From contig CALKXX010000189.1 in the NCBI GenBank assembly GCA_938003725.1, positions 1-21,676 of the forward strand: a stretch of DNA of 21,676 nt, given 5' to 3'. The position numbers and the translations under genes are program-made. This stretch comes from an uncultured Sphingomonadaceae bacterium (GTDB lineage Bacteria; Pseudomonadota; Alphaproteobacteria; Sphingomonadales; Sphingomonadaceae). How positions within the stretch are numbered: position 1 is the stretch's first letter; every line of letters begins with the position of its first letter. Shown one piece after another: positions 1-8,913 of the stretch. The notes under the pieces were generated by a model that was not told the origin of the DNA, searched no databases, and saw nothing but the letters and a program-made list of their open reading frames with translations.

Positions 1-455
1 CGGGCATGTTCGGTATATACCAGATTGAAATCTGAGATATGATCGACCAGCCGCCGGTTGGTTTCCTCCGGCACGTTGCGGTCGAAACTACGGTTTCCGG
101 CTTCCATATGATAGATTGGAATCTTCATGCGCCGCGCCATAATGGCGGCAATTGCGCTATTAGTATCGCCAAGTACCAGCAACGCATCCGGTCGCTCTTC
201 CTTCAACACCTTTTCGGTTTCCATCAATATACCGCCCAAAACAGCGCCCAAGCTACTGGTATCTACCCCGAGGAAATAGTCCGGTTTGCGAACACCCAGA
301 TCGCTAAAGAAGACCTCGTTCAGTTCATAATCCCAATTCTGCCCGGTATGCACCAGCTTGTGATCGACATGCTCGTCCAGCAACGCCATCACGCGGGAGA
401 GGCGGATGATCTCTGGGCGGGTGCCCAATACGGTCATGACTTTCAACATTGTCAT
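1..455 (-). CDS. capG: UDP-N-acetylglucosamine 2-epimerase family protein, CapG/FnlC type (partial)
   Basis: The N-terminal 151 residues are present and the gene runs off the left edge. The protein belongs to the WecB/CapG family. In the UDP-L-FucNAc pathway the CapG member epimerises C2 as the last step, in the cytoplasm. Visible family motifs are the N-terminal VLGTRPEIIR, VHTGQN, the GDTNS stretch and HMEAGNRSFDRNVPEE, which carries the conserved His, Glu and Arg. The ATG at 455 is chosen because a strong AAGGAGG sits just upstream (about 461-468), overlapping the stop codon of capF. A second Met two codons later is possible. It is the last visible gene of a capE-capF-capG operon; that order and the CapF partner favour CapG over a housekeeping WecB. 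The frame is open throughout. Confidence 0.88.
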   Translation of the reverse strand, partial: MTMLKVMTVLGTRPEIIRLSRVMALLDEHVDHKLVHTGQNWDYELNEVFFSDLGVRKPDYFLGVDTSSLGAVLGGILMETEKVLKEERPDALLVLGDTNSAIAAIMARRMKIPIYHMEAGNRSFDRNVPEETNRRLVDHISDFNLVYTEHA

Positions 456-465
456 CAGAGCCTCC

Positions 466-1581
466 TTAGACTGGGTCCGCATAGGTATCGGGATTTTCCG
501 GATCAAATAGATGGTGCGACCAAAAGAATGTCATGACATCGTCGTCACCCAGGTTCTCGATATTATGGGTGTGTAGTGGCGGCATGTCGATCGCGGCCGG
601 TTGATCGCCGGAGACCTTAAATTCATGCACCTCATCGGTTAGTACACGGCGAATTCTAATGGTCGCTTCGCCTTTGACCACTAAGAACCGTTCGACCAGA
701 TCGAGGTGAAAATGATCGCCGCGTTTCTTGCCGGGTAAGGTGCTTGAGATAAAACTTTGCGCCTGATTGCCGCCCTTTGCGGTCTCAAATAAAACTCCGC
801 GATGATCGCTATTGGCCTTTAACATCATGGGATAGTGATTGGGAAAACCTCCGGTACGATAGCTGTTGAACAGCGCTAAATCGAATGGGTCGTCTACCAA
901 TGGAAAGATATTGTTGGTGTAGAGTTCGTGGAAGCTTTTGATTTTGGCGTAAAGATCGACGATCGAAATGTCATGGCCGTCGGGCATCAGTTTGCCTGTG
1001 GTGCCATCAACGACCGCATCAATTGCCATTTGCGCAGCTTTGCCTGCATGGAGTAGCTGGACCCGGCCATCCGGATTAATCTCCGGTTCTTCACCTTTCC
1101 ACAATTTATCGATCAGTGTCGCGGTGACATTGTTGTAATATGGCCGCGCGCACTCGCCAAAAATATGGGGCAGCACAAGATCGGTGTAACGGCTGGCAAA
1201 CCCGCTTAATATTTCACCCGCAATCCGTTTCGACCTGCCATAGGGATTGTCATGCGCTGCATGAGTGGAATTTGCATAGACTATATGCGGGTTGATTTTC
1301 GCGGCGTCACAGGCTGCAACCAGTTTTTGCGCAATATCGGGATTGGCGCGTTCGACCACTTCCTGCTCTCCGCGATTGACTCCGGCAAAATGGAGGATCG
1401 CGCCTACTCCGGCCAAAGTCTCAGACAGCGCTGCGGCATCGTTGAACGTCGGATGATCAATCTGAACCAATTCATGCGGCGGGGTTTCACCCTTAAAATT
1501 GGCGCCGCAAATCTCAGCATGCAGCCGTGCTGATGCATGCCAGCCGAGTAGCCCTTTGGCACCGGTTACTGCGACCTTCAT
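466..1581 (-). CDS. capF: CapF/FnlB-type bifunctional reductase with C-terminal cupin
   Basis: The protein has 371 residues from the ATG at 1581. CapF enzymes reduce and epimerise the 4-keto sugar made by CapE to give UDP-2-acetamido-2,6-dideoxy-L-talose, the precursor of UDP-L-FucNAc. The N-terminal part is an extended SDR domain with the nucleotide-binding start VAVTGAKGLLGWH and the catalytic NPYGRSK (Tyr and Lys). The C-terminal ~115 residues form a cupin, with the His cluster GDHFHLDLVERF and PPLHTHNIEN typical of the CapF metal site. The start at 1581 overlaps the capE stop as ATGA and has GGAAGG upstream. An in-frame start five codons earlier (1596) would create a longer overlap and is less likely. 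Translation is probably coupled to capE. Confidence 0.92.
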   Translation of the reverse strand: MKVAVTGAKGLLGWHASARLHAEICGANFKGETPPHELVQIDHPTFNDAAALSETLAGVGAILHFAGVNRGEQEVVERANPDIAQKLVAACDAAKINPHIVYANSTHAAHDNPYGRSKRIAGEILSGFASRYTDLVLPHIFGECARPYYNNVTATLIDKLWKGEEPEINPDGRVQLLHAGKAAQMAIDAVVDGTTGKLMPDGHDISIVDLYAKIKSFHELYTNNIFPLVDDPFDLALFNSYRTGGFPNHYPMMLKANSDHRGVLFETAKGGNQAQSFISSTLPGKKRGDHFHLDLVERFLVVKGEATIRIRRVLTDEVHEFKVSGDQPAAIDMPPLHTHNIENLGDDDVMTFFWSHHLFDPENPDTYADPV

Positions 1582-2606
1582 TTGATCGCCTTCCATGCTT
1601 CAACTTCGGCCTGGACCTCAGGAAGCGACATCAACAAGTCTTTTACCTGCGGCACGGTTAGTTGATCGGTATTGTGCGAATGGAAATCTTCCAGCGCCTG
1701 TGTCTTGTCTTCACCTTCGTTGAAATAGGCGTTGTAGTTCAAATCTCGCTCATCCAACTGTAACCGGAAATAGTCACCCAAATCTTCGGCCGTTGCGAGC
1801 TCCTGTGCACTCGCCAGTGTTTCGTACAATTTTTCCGCATGTCGCCAGCCGATATGCTGGACCTCGTGATCCGGCACATCAAATAGCTCTAGCAATGCTG
1901 TGACCAAATCCGCGATGGAAGACGCGGGAGCTTTCTTTACAAACAGATCGCCTTGCCGGGCATGTTCAAACGCGAAATTCACCAGTGCCACACTGTCGCG
2001 CAGAGGCATCAAAAACCGCGTCATTGCGGGTTCGGTAACCGTAATCGGGTTGCCGTCTTTGATCTGCTTGATAAACAGCGGAATGACAGACCCACGCGAA
2101 TACATAACGTTGCCATAGCGGACGCAGCTGATCGTGGTTTCTGTATCTTGCCCAATCTCGCGCGCAGAGGCTTGGACCAGTTTCTCCATCATCGCCTTCG
2201 ACATGCCCATGGCGTTGATGGGCATCACGGCTTTGTCGGTGGAAAGGCAGACCAGACTGCGCACCCGGTTCTCAACCGCAGAACGGATAACGTTTTCCGA
2301 ACCCATGATATTGGTGCGTACCGCTTCGATCGGGAAAAATTCACAAGATGGGACCTGTTTCAGAGCAGCTGCATGAAACACTGCGTCGCACCCCGCCATA
2401 GCGCGGTCCACGCTGGTCCGGTCGCGAATATCGCCAATATAGAATTTTACGCGCGCGTCGTTGAGTTGGTTGCGCAGCGCATCCTGTTTCTCTTCGTCGC
2501 GGCTTAATATGCGTACTTCGGGTACACCATCTGCCAGCAAACCACCCAGCATGGTTTTGCCGAAAGAACCGGTCCCGCCGGTGATCAATACGGATTGTAA
2601 GGCCAT
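1578..2606 (-). CDS. capE: CapE/FnlA-type UDP-GlcNAc 4,6-dehydratase / 5-epimerase
   Basis: The protein has 342 residues from the ATG at 2606. It is an extended short-chain dehydrogenase that converts UDP-GlcNAc to a 4-keto-6-deoxy sugar with inversion at C5, the first step of UDP-L-FucNAc synthesis. The sequence shows the NAD site LITGGTGSFG at residues 8-16 and STDKAV near 122-127. At the usual YxxxK position it has Met133-x3-Lys137 (NAMGMSK). A Met in place of the catalytic Tyr is known for the CapE/FnlA branch and separates it from PseB/FlaA1-like enzymes. The start at 2606 follows a GGAGA; an upstream in-frame ATG at 2666 adds 20 residues that lie outside the family fold. This is the first gene of the visible cap operon. 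Confidence 0.92.
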   Translation of the reverse strand: MALQSVLITGGTGSFGKTMLGGLLADGVPEVRILSRDEEKQDALRNQLNDARVKFYIGDIRDRTSVDRAMAGCDAVFHAAALKQVPSCEFFPIEAVRTNIMGSENVIRSAVENRVRSLVCLSTDKAVMPINAMGMSKAMMEKLVQASAREIGQDTETTISCVRYGNVMYSRGSVIPLFIKQIKDGNPITVTEPAMTRFLMPLRDSVALVNFAFEHARQGDLFVKKAPASSIADLVTALLELFDVPDHEVQHIGWRHAEKLYETLASAQELATAEDLGDYFRLQLDERDLNYNAYFNEGEDKTQALEDFHSHNTDQLTVPQVKDLLMSLPEVQAEVEAWKAIK

Positions 2607-2666
2607 GATTCTCCGATATTCTATATCTTTTGCGACCGCCTGCTCCGTTAACCGGGGATAGCCCAT

Positions 2667-2691
2667 AAGGGAAGGAAAAAACCTCTCCCTT
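2667..2691 (-). terminator. Possible hairpin after the ABC-F gene
   Basis: An inverted repeat, AAGGGAAGG and CCTCTCCCTT, encloses a six-base loop. The 9-bp stem contains a one-base bulge. It lies directly after the stop codon of the ABC-F gene and before capE on the minus strand. No run of T follows the stem in the transcribed direction, so intrinsic termination is doubtful. It may instead be a processing or weak pausing hairpin. Confidence 0.3.
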
Positions 2692-2694
2692 TGG

Positions 2695-4575
2695 CTATGC
2701 GTCTTCCTGGACTGCCTCTAGCTTTTCTGTAGCAGCCAGCCACGCGGCCTCGGCACCATCCAACGCTTCCTGCACACCGGCTCTTTGCTGCATCAGATCG
2801 GTCATGGTCAATCCGGCATATTTCTCTTCGGCGCTAGCCGGGTCGAACATCGCCAGATCGATTGCCGACAAATCTTTGCTTAAACGTTCCATGTCTTTGT
2901 CGGCGGACTTCAGCGTTTTTCTCACATCCTGCAATTGTTTGCGCTTTTCGGCGGCTGCGCGGCGATCTTTTTTGCGATTGCCGCCACCGCCTCCGGATTG
3001 CGGTTTTGCTTCTTGATTCCGGCCTAGTACGAAATCCGTATAGTCATTCAGGCTTCCGGAAAATTCTTCAGCTTTGCCGCTATCGACCATCACTAGCCGG
3101 TCAGCGGTCAACTCCAGCATGTGCCGATCATGGCTAACCAGCACGACTGCACCGCTATATTCATTGAGAGCGTGGATCAGTGCCTCGCGTGCATCGACAT
3201 CCAAATGGTTTGTCGGTTCATCTAGAATCAGCATATGGGGTGCATCGCGGGTAATCAGCGCCAGCGCCAATCTCGCGCGTTCGCCGCCTGATAACTTGCC
3301 AACTTTTACGGTGGCTTTGTCGCCCGAAAAGCCAAAGCGCCCCAATTGCGCACGCACCGCGCCCGGCTTGGCATCGGACATAAGGCGCGTCATGTGCTCC
3401 AGCGGCGTATCATCGGTATCAAGTTCCTCGACTTGATATTGGGTGAAATAACCTACGTTGAGTTTGCCTGATTTGTTGATTTCGCCCTGTTTGGGTTCCA
3501 ACTGGCTAGCGAGTAGACGAGCGAGGGTGGTCTTACCGTTTCCGTTGCGACCCAGAAAGGCCGTTCGGTCATCGGGATCAAGCCTCAAGTTGAGGCCCGA
3601 CAGGACAATATTGTCCCCATATCCCACTGCCGCGCTGTCCAGCGTGATGAGCGGCGGTTTTAATTCGGCCGGACTAGGAAAGTGAAAGCTGAGGGTCGGG
3701 TCGTCAATCGCTTCGGCAATCGGTTCCATCCTAGCGAGCGCCTTTATTCTGCTTTGCGCTTGCTTTGCGCTGTGTGCCTTAGTTCGCCAGCGGTCGACAA
3801 AGGCCTGTAACTTGTCGCGTTCTGCAACTTGCCGGTCTCGTGCAGAAGCTTGTTGGGCCTGGCGTTCCGCGCGCTGCTTTTCAAACGCGTCATAACCACC
3901 GGGATACAGTGTGGTTTTGCCATGTTGAAGGTGCAATATGTGGTCGACGACATTGTTCAACAGATCACGTTCATGGCTGATAACTAGAATTGTGGCGTTG
4001 TAACTGCGTAGAAAGTTTTCCAGCCAGAGTGTAGCTTCTAGGTCAAGATGGTTTGATGGCTCATCAAGCAACAATATGTCGGGTTGCGAAAAAAGCAGGG
4101 CGGCAAGCGCCACCCGCATGCGCCACCCGCCGGAAAAACTGTCCATCGGTTGTTGCTGTGCTTCTTCGTCAAAGCCCAGACCAACCAATATGCGTGCGGC
4201 GCGTGCGGGGGCGCTATGCGCTTCAATCGTGTTCAGTCGATCATGAATTTCGGCAATGCGGTGCGGGTTATCCGCAGTTTCCGCGTCAATCAGCAACTCA
4301 GCGCGTTCTGTATCGGCCGCAAGTACGGTATCGAGCGGACAATCAGAACCAGCTGGTGCTTCCTGCGCGATATAGCCCAAACGAGCACCACGTGGCATAT
4401 CGATGCTGCCATCATCCGGTTCTAGCATCCCAGCAATCGCACGCATCAACGTCGATTTACCAGCGCCGTTGCGTCCGATCAGTCCCACCTTCGATCCGGG
4501 AGGTAGTGCAGCCGTTGCACCGCCCAAAATGGTCGCGCCGCCCAAGCGTACTGTAATATTGCTGAAATTTAGCAT
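2695..4575 (-). CDS. ABC-F family ATPase (YheS/Uup-like), ribosome-associated
   Basis: This 626-residue soluble protein has two ABC ATPase domains and no membrane segment, the layout of ABC-F proteins that bind the ribosomal E site and act on stalled or early translation complexes. Domain 1 has Walker A GRNGAGKST (34-42), signature FSGGW (147-151) and Walker B with ILLLDEPSNHLD (168-178). Domain 2 has GRNGNGKTT (342-350), LSGGE (428-432) and LILDEPTNHLD (449-459). The charged helical linker at about 225-290 matches the P-site tRNA interaction region. A basic, coiled-coil-like C-terminal extension starts near residue 525 after a Gly-rich stretch, as in Uup and YheS. The ATG at 4575 has only a weak A-rich RBS. 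An antibiotic-resistance ABC-F cannot be excluded, but the housekeeping subfamily fits better. Confidence 0.9.
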   Translation of the reverse strand: MLNFSNITVRLGGATILGGATAALPPGSKVGLIGRNGAGKSTLMRAIAGMLEPDDGSIDMPRGARLGYIAQEAPAGSDCPLDTVLAADTERAELLIDAETADNPHRIAEIHDRLNTIEAHSAPARAARILVGLGFDEEAQQQPMDSFSGGWRMRVALAALLFSQPDILLLDEPSNHLDLEATLWLENFLRSYNATILVISHERDLLNNVVDHILHLQHGKTTLYPGGYDAFEKQRAERQAQQASARDRQVAERDKLQAFVDRWRTKAHSAKQAQSRIKALARMEPIAEAIDDPTLSFHFPSPAELKPPLITLDSAAVGYGDNIVLSGLNLRLDPDDRTAFLGRNGNGKTTLARLLASQLEPKQGEINKSGKLNVGYFTQYQVEELDTDDTPLEHMTRLMSDAKPGAVRAQLGRFGFSGDKATVKVGKLSGGERARLALALITRDAPHMLILDEPTNHLDVDAREALIHALNEYSGAVVLVSHDRHMLELTADRLVMVDSGKAEEFSGSLNDYTDFVLGRNQEAKPQSGGGGGNRKKDRRAAAEKRKQLQDVRKTLKSADKDMERLSKDLSAIDLAMFDPASAEEKYAGLTMTDLMQQRAGVQEALDGAEAAWLAATEKLEAVQEDA

Positions 4576-4781
4576 TGTTCAATCGGTTTCTTTTGGAGCG
4601 GTAGGGGGCTCCGTTAGCGAAGGAAGCATAGTTTGGCCAGCTATGTGTGGCGTGATGTGTGATAGGCGGCACATTGGTTTAAAGATAATGCGCTACAATT
4701 GAAAAATCCCGTAAATTAGCGTAACAGCGCAAATAACAACAAGGTCGCACCGTGAAACAAATTTGATCAAAGGTGCTCAAA
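4576..4781. other. Divergent intergenic region between the ABC-F gene and the large orphan gene
   Basis: About 200 bp separate two divergent starts, so promoters for both directions should lie here. I see AT-rich stretches, including a TACAAT at 4694-4699 that could be a plus-strand -10 box, but no convincing -35 at proper spacing. A small GGAGC/GCTCC hairpin lies at 4595-4612. A 10-bp palindrome, TTTGATCAAA (4762-4771), overlaps the ribosome binding site of the plus-strand gene. None of these is strong enough to call a specific regulatory site. Confidence 0.4.
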
Positions 4782-7712
4782 ATGTCCAAAATCGAAAACA
4801 TCCTGCGTCAGGGTGGTAAAGCTCTTTCTTTTGTCGACGACGGTGAATTTCTATCTGCGGTAGGTGAGATCTCCGATCGCTATGATGAAATTTCAAAGCA
4901 ACTCGACAGCTTTACGACGCCGGAAACCCTTATTGATCAAGTGGTTTCGGGGATAAGCAACCCCGCACTTGAAAAGGCTCTTAAAGAACTGGAGCTGGAA
5001 GGTGCCTACAAGAAAGTCAAAAAGCATATCGGCAAGATCAACGATTTGGCCGAAGGAGAGCTGAGGCCATTTCTCAAGCTGTTGAAACCGGTCGGTTCGT
5101 TCGATGAAAATGGGGATGATAGTTCTGGCGCCACAATAAATGGCGTTGATGATGGTCTGATCCAGTGGAACCCGATATCGGTCCAGAAAGCTCTGTCTGC
5201 CGGGCAGAAGAAAAATTACGCGCTGAATCTGAGCGCCGACGCAAAAATTGATGTTGAGGCAGGAGATACTTGGCCATTTGCGTCTGACAATATGCCTGAT
5301 CCGTTACTCCGTTTGGGTTTTGTTGCATCGGCGGAGGCTGGAGCTCATGCGACATTACCTTTCAAACTCGGATTTGTCTCTGGCGGGGTCGACACGCACG
5401 CCGAAGTTGATTGTGACTATTTCTTTGATCTACGCGGCAACAAGCAAAGTTACGCGACCGCAGTGGGTTCTTCTGTAAAAAGGCTCCCCAATCCATTTGA
5501 CTATGATGCGCTTTGGGAGGCATTTGCTGATCCCAAAGTTGCATTGGCCGGTATGCGATTGGCCTATGATGGCCATATTGACCTTGATCTCGATGTTGCG
5601 ATTGGTAAGAAATTTTCTTTCGCGCAGGATGTGAGCCTGTCCGCTGATCTGACGGTCAAAGTCGGCGTCAAACGGCCGGGCTCTTTTGAACTGACCATGC
5701 GAGCGGGGCGTTTGGCAGCCGGCGGTGGCAGGACGATTATTGCCAGCCTATCTCGCGGAAAGGCGAAGGTACGCAGCTATGCGCTTGGCTTGGGTTTAGA
5801 GCTCGACCTGTCTGGTATCGCGCCGCGCGTGCATGAATTGCTGTCGGATGCGCTTGGACATTGGGATGAAGGGTTAGCCGATATCAAGCCATTCCTGAGT
5901 CCGGGCACTTGGGTAAAAGATAATCTGCCGTCGGAGCTTGATGATGCGCTTGGTGGTTTACTGAAGAACGACAAATTGCGCAGCGCGCTATCAGACGATT
6001 TGATGCTGATCATTGGTCGCAAGGCCGATGACGACTCCGCGATTGCTGCGTGGTTGAAACAGGAAGTAACCGGAAAGCTAGATGACGTCAGTTTGAAGGC
6101 TGCCTCAGAAGCCGATGAAGTTAGTAAACAGGTTATTGGGAAGATCAGCAACCAACTACCTTCGGTTCTGCAAGAGAAACTTGAAGGTAAGTTGGAATCG
6201 GTTGTCGGTGATCTGCTGAAACAATTGACGAGCAAATTTGAAGATACGGCCGGCGATATTCTGGACAGGGGAGATCCCAAAAAACTGGGGTCATCGCTTA
6301 AAAAACTAGGTGATACGATTGGCGACAAGGTTGATGATGTCGATGACATGCTTGCACGCGTGCGCAAGCTTGCAGATCGCTATGATGGTTTGTTCCGGAA
6401 AGTTGTCGAGGCAACCAAGGACTCTGCGCGTGCGAAGATCAGTGCGTCACTCGAAATTGAAGAACAGCGGATAGACGAAGAATCTTTTCAATTCTCCGGT
6501 GAGTTTTTAGAGCAAAGCGATGATACCCGGCGCATTTTCAAAGCGATGCTGCACGGCAAATTTCAACAAGCCGCTATGACTCTCACGGACGAAACACCAG
6601 GATTTGAGCTGGATCGGCCAAAATCTTCCGTTACGCGTTTCTCTGAACGGTCGACAAGGCTGGGTTATGAAGTTGTGCTTTTTGGTTTTTCACTCTCCGG
6701 CCACAATCTGTTGAGCAGTTCCGCTTCGATATCGATTTCCGGCGATGGTCATGTGGAAGTTGAAGCCGAAGGTGTGCGGGAACGCGAACTCAGTTCCTTG
6801 GGAGAGTCCCGCAGCGTGAGGTTCGTAGTTGGAAATTCGATCCTGTTAGCGAGGGCAGCGGAAGGTCAGGACCCGGCGGAGAAGCGCTATCTCGATCTAG
6901 GACTTCATTTTAGCCATAGAGACAAGGCCTTGAAACGCCGGGAGCTAGAGATGTTGATTGGGAGCCTGCAGGATGAAAGGCTGTTACCCGAGGGATCAAT
7001 GACCCAAGCTGATAGCATATTCAACGAATGGAGTAGCAAAGGCAGTAATTCTAAAATTCGTGCGGATGTAGATATTCGGTTCATGTTGAAAGCGGATGGG
7101 CCGGCCAAATTGCTGCAATTGAGCACAAATGACATGGGCAATGCCTTAAACCGGAGAGAACAGGTTGCGGTTTTCCGGACCATCGTGGATGCCATGCGTG
7201 AGACCGAACAGTTAAAAGCACGCACCTATGAGCGGGCGTTGAAAGAAGTGTCCAAAATGACCCGCATTGATGGGCCTGATGCGGGCGATGATGCGTTTCT
7301 GCTCTACGTCCATGATTTTGACCGAAAGCCATCACGTAATCGCGACGAATATGCGGATATGAGGCGCGATGTTGCCCGCGGAAAAAACTTCGTTGAGATT
7401 GTCGAGCTAATGCGTCTCATCTATTTCTCTCGGCCAAAAGGCATGTCCGGGTTGAACGAGTCTGCGGGGTGGGACGTACAAAAGTACCGCGATGCGGAAA
7501 GGCAAATTGGGAAGCTAGCCGGCAAATGGCTGAAGCTTCATGCTTCAACCTTCTCTCCTCTATTTGGTTTTCGCCGAAACCTGGATGAACGCATGCTGGC
7601 GTTCATGCTTGCGTTGAAAAATCTGTCAGGCGGCGAAAGCGGCGCCGGAATATCTGTCATCATGACCCACAAGCCAAAGGAAGCGGAACCGCAAACCAGA
7701 GTGCTGATTTAG
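4782..7712 (+). CDS. Large protein of unknown function (976 residues)
   Basis: I do not recognise this protein. The ATG at 4782 is preferred because AAAGG sits 8-9 bp upstream; a GTG at 4773 is in frame but poorly placed for that site. There is no signal peptide or transmembrane segment, so it is probably cytoplasmic. Residues 1-105 look helical and charged. Residues ~145-345 are beta-rich with alternating hydrophobic residues, for example HIDLDLDVAIGKKFSFAQ. Residues ~346-545 are amphipathic helices likely to form coiled coil. A second beta-rich block spans ~550-740, and the end is helical and basic. It has a single Cys (211). The phrase DRYD recurs in similar helical settings at 32-35 and 532-535, a weak hint of internal repetition. 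It appears to be a single-gene transcript between a housekeeping gene and a catabolic operon. Confidence 0.85.
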   Translation: MSKIENILRQGGKALSFVDDGEFLSAVGEISDRYDEISKQLDSFTTPETLIDQVVSGISNPALEKALKELELEGAYKKVKKHIGKINDLAEGELRPFLKLLKPVGSFDENGDDSSGATINGVDDGLIQWNPISVQKALSAGQKKNYALNLSADAKIDVEAGDTWPFASDNMPDPLLRLGFVASAEAGAHATLPFKLGFVSGGVDTHAEVDCDYFFDLRGNKQSYATAVGSSVKRLPNPFDYDALWEAFADPKVALAGMRLAYDGHIDLDLDVAIGKKFSFAQDVSLSADLTVKVGVKRPGSFELTMRAGRLAAGGGRTIIASLSRGKAKVRSYALGLGLELDLSGIAPRVHELLSDALGHWDEGLADIKPFLSPGTWVKDNLPSELDDALGGLLKNDKLRSALSDDLMLIIGRKADDDSAIAAWLKQEVTGKLDDVSLKAASEADEVSKQVIGKISNQLPSVLQEKLEGKLESVVGDLLKQLTSKFEDTAGDILDRGDPKKLGSSLKKLGDTIGDKVDDVDDMLARVRKLADRYDGLFRKVVEATKDSARAKISASLEIEEQRIDEESFQFSGEFLEQSDDTRRIFKAMLHGKFQQAAMTLTDETPGFELDRPKSSVTRFSERSTRLGYEVVLFGFSLSGHNLLSSSASISISGDGHVEVEAEGVRERELSSLGESRSVRFVVGNSILLARAAEGQDPAEKRYLDLGLHFSHRDKALKRRELEMLIGSLQDERLLPEGSMTQADSIFNEWSSKGSNSKIRADVDIRFMLKADGPAKLLQLSTNDMGNALNRREQVAVFRTIVDAMRETEQLKARTYERALKEVSKMTRIDGPDAGDDAFLLYVHDFDRKPSRNRDEYADMRRDVARGKNFVEIVELMRLIYFSRPKGMSGLNESAGWDVQKYRDAERQIGKLAGKWLKLHASTFSPLFGFRRNLDERMLAFMLALKNLSGGESGAGISVIMTHKPKEAEPQTRVLI

Positions 7713-7737
7713 TGAATTTCGCAAGGTTAACTGGCGA

Positions 7738-8913
7738 TTATTCGACGATCCTGCGCTCTCGCAGTTCAGCAATTGCATCTGCCGAAAACTCCAATTGATG
7801 CAAAATATCGACTGTATTCTCTCCGCAATTTGCCAGCTTGGCATCTTGTGACGGTCTCTGGCCATTCATCTCTACGGGAAGTCCCGGCAACATAGTCTGA
7901 GAACCGTCTGGGAGTGTCACGTTTTCCAATGACCCGTTGGCCTTTAGATGTGGGTCGTCAAACATATCTTCTGGCCGAGCAATAGGTGCAAAGGGCAGGC
8001 CGGTACCTTCCAGTTTTGTGATCAGTTCATCTCTTGTGAAACCGCCTATCAGATCGCGGATGACGGGCATTATTTGGTCCCGCGCGGCAACGCGATTATT
8101 GTTTTCCCTTAGGCTCTCATCCGTCCAAAGTTCATCCAGATCAAACAACCTGCAAAATTTTTCCCAAAGCGCATCGGTGACAACTCCGATAAAAATAGGA
8201 TCGTCCTTGGTCTGGAAGACGTCGTAAATTGCCCATGCGGAAATACGCGCTGGCATTGGGTCCGCCGCTTTCCCGGTGACTGCCATTTGAGCCATATGTT
8301 GACCGATCAGATATATGGTGGTCTCAAAAAGCGAACTTTGAACTTTTTGACCGCGCCCGGTGCGGTGACGTTCTTCGACGGCGGCCAGTATCGCTATAAC
8401 GCCGAACATGCCTCCTGTAACATCGATAACGCTGGATCCCGCACGCAACGGCTGCCCAGGAGGGCCGGTCATATAGGCAAGCCCGCCCATCATCTGTGCC
8501 ACTTCGTCAAGTGCGGTTCTGTTTTCATAGGGTCCCGGCAGAAACCCTTTTTCCGAGCAATAGATCAACCGTATATTGTTCTCCGATAGCTTTTCATAAC
8601 TAAGGCCCAGCCGGTCCATCGCGCCGGGGCGATAATTTTCCACCAATATGTCAGCACTGGCGACCAATCGCCTCGCAATATCCAATCCTTTGGGGTCTTT
8701 AAGGTTAAGCGCGATGCTTTGTTTGTGACGGTTATACATCGGAAAATATCCAGAGCCGGAGCCCACCAAATTACGTGTACGGTCGCCACCTATCGGTTCA
8801 ACCCGGACGACTTCTGCACCCAGAGAAGCCAGAACAGCGCCAACGGTTGGCCCCATTACCATATGGGTGAATTCGATTACCTTTAGCCCAGCGAGGGGTG
8901 TCGGTTGTGTCAT
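7738..8913 (-). CDS. Family III CoA-transferase (CaiB/BaiF)
   Basis: This 391-residue protein is full length for family III CoA-transferases, which move CoA between carboxylic acids through an aspartyl-CoA intermediate. The opening LAGLKVIEFTHMVMGP and LGAEVVRVEP, then LVENYRPGAMDRLGL, are family signatures. The expected nucleophile is Asp164 in SSVIDVTGGMFG. It is the last gene of the minus operon and overlaps the lyase gene stop as ATGA. Next to a lyase and a LeuCD-like hydratase, the likely substrate is a hydroxy-dicarboxylate such as a citramalate- or malate-type acid, activated before C-C cleavage. That substrate is inferred from context only. It ends 25 bp from the convergent 976-residue gene. 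Confidence 0.9.
   Translation of the reverse strand: MTQPTPLAGLKVIEFTHMVMGPTVGAVLASLGAEVVRVEPIGGDRTRNLVGSGSGYFPMYNRHKQSIALNLKDPKGLDIARRLVASADILVENYRPGAMDRLGLSYEKLSENNIRLIYCSEKGFLPGPYENRTALDEVAQMMGGLAYMTGPPGQPLRAGSSVIDVTGGMFGVIAILAAVEERHRTGRGQKVQSSLFETTIYLIGQHMAQMAVTGKAADPMPARISAWAIYDVFQTKDDPIFIGVVTDALWEKFCRLFDLDELWTDESLRENNNRVAARDQIMPVIRDLIGGFTRDELITKLEGTGLPFAPIARPEDMFDDPHLKANGSLENVTLPDGSQTMLPGLPVEMNGQRPSQDAKLANCGENTVDILHQLEFSADAIAELRERRIVE

Noticed and set aside
1953..2507. Plus-strand open frame opposite capE
   Set aside because: capE is a clear full-length enzyme over this stretch; the opposite frame gives an odd His- and Arg-rich composition.
4053..4556. Plus-strand open frame opposite the ABC-F gene
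   Set aside because: The minus strand encodes intact ATPase motifs here. The plus-strand product is Arg- and Cys-rich with no recognisable domain.
4762..4771. 10-bp palindrome TTTGATCAAA before the large orphan gene
   Set aside because: It is short, AT-rich and overlaps the ribosome binding site. No second copy in a regulatory position was noticed, so chance is likely.
5777..6367. Long open frame on the minus strand inside the orphan gene
   Set aside because: It is Ser-rich and low in complexity, as expected for an antisense shadow, and the plus-strand protein is continuous through it.
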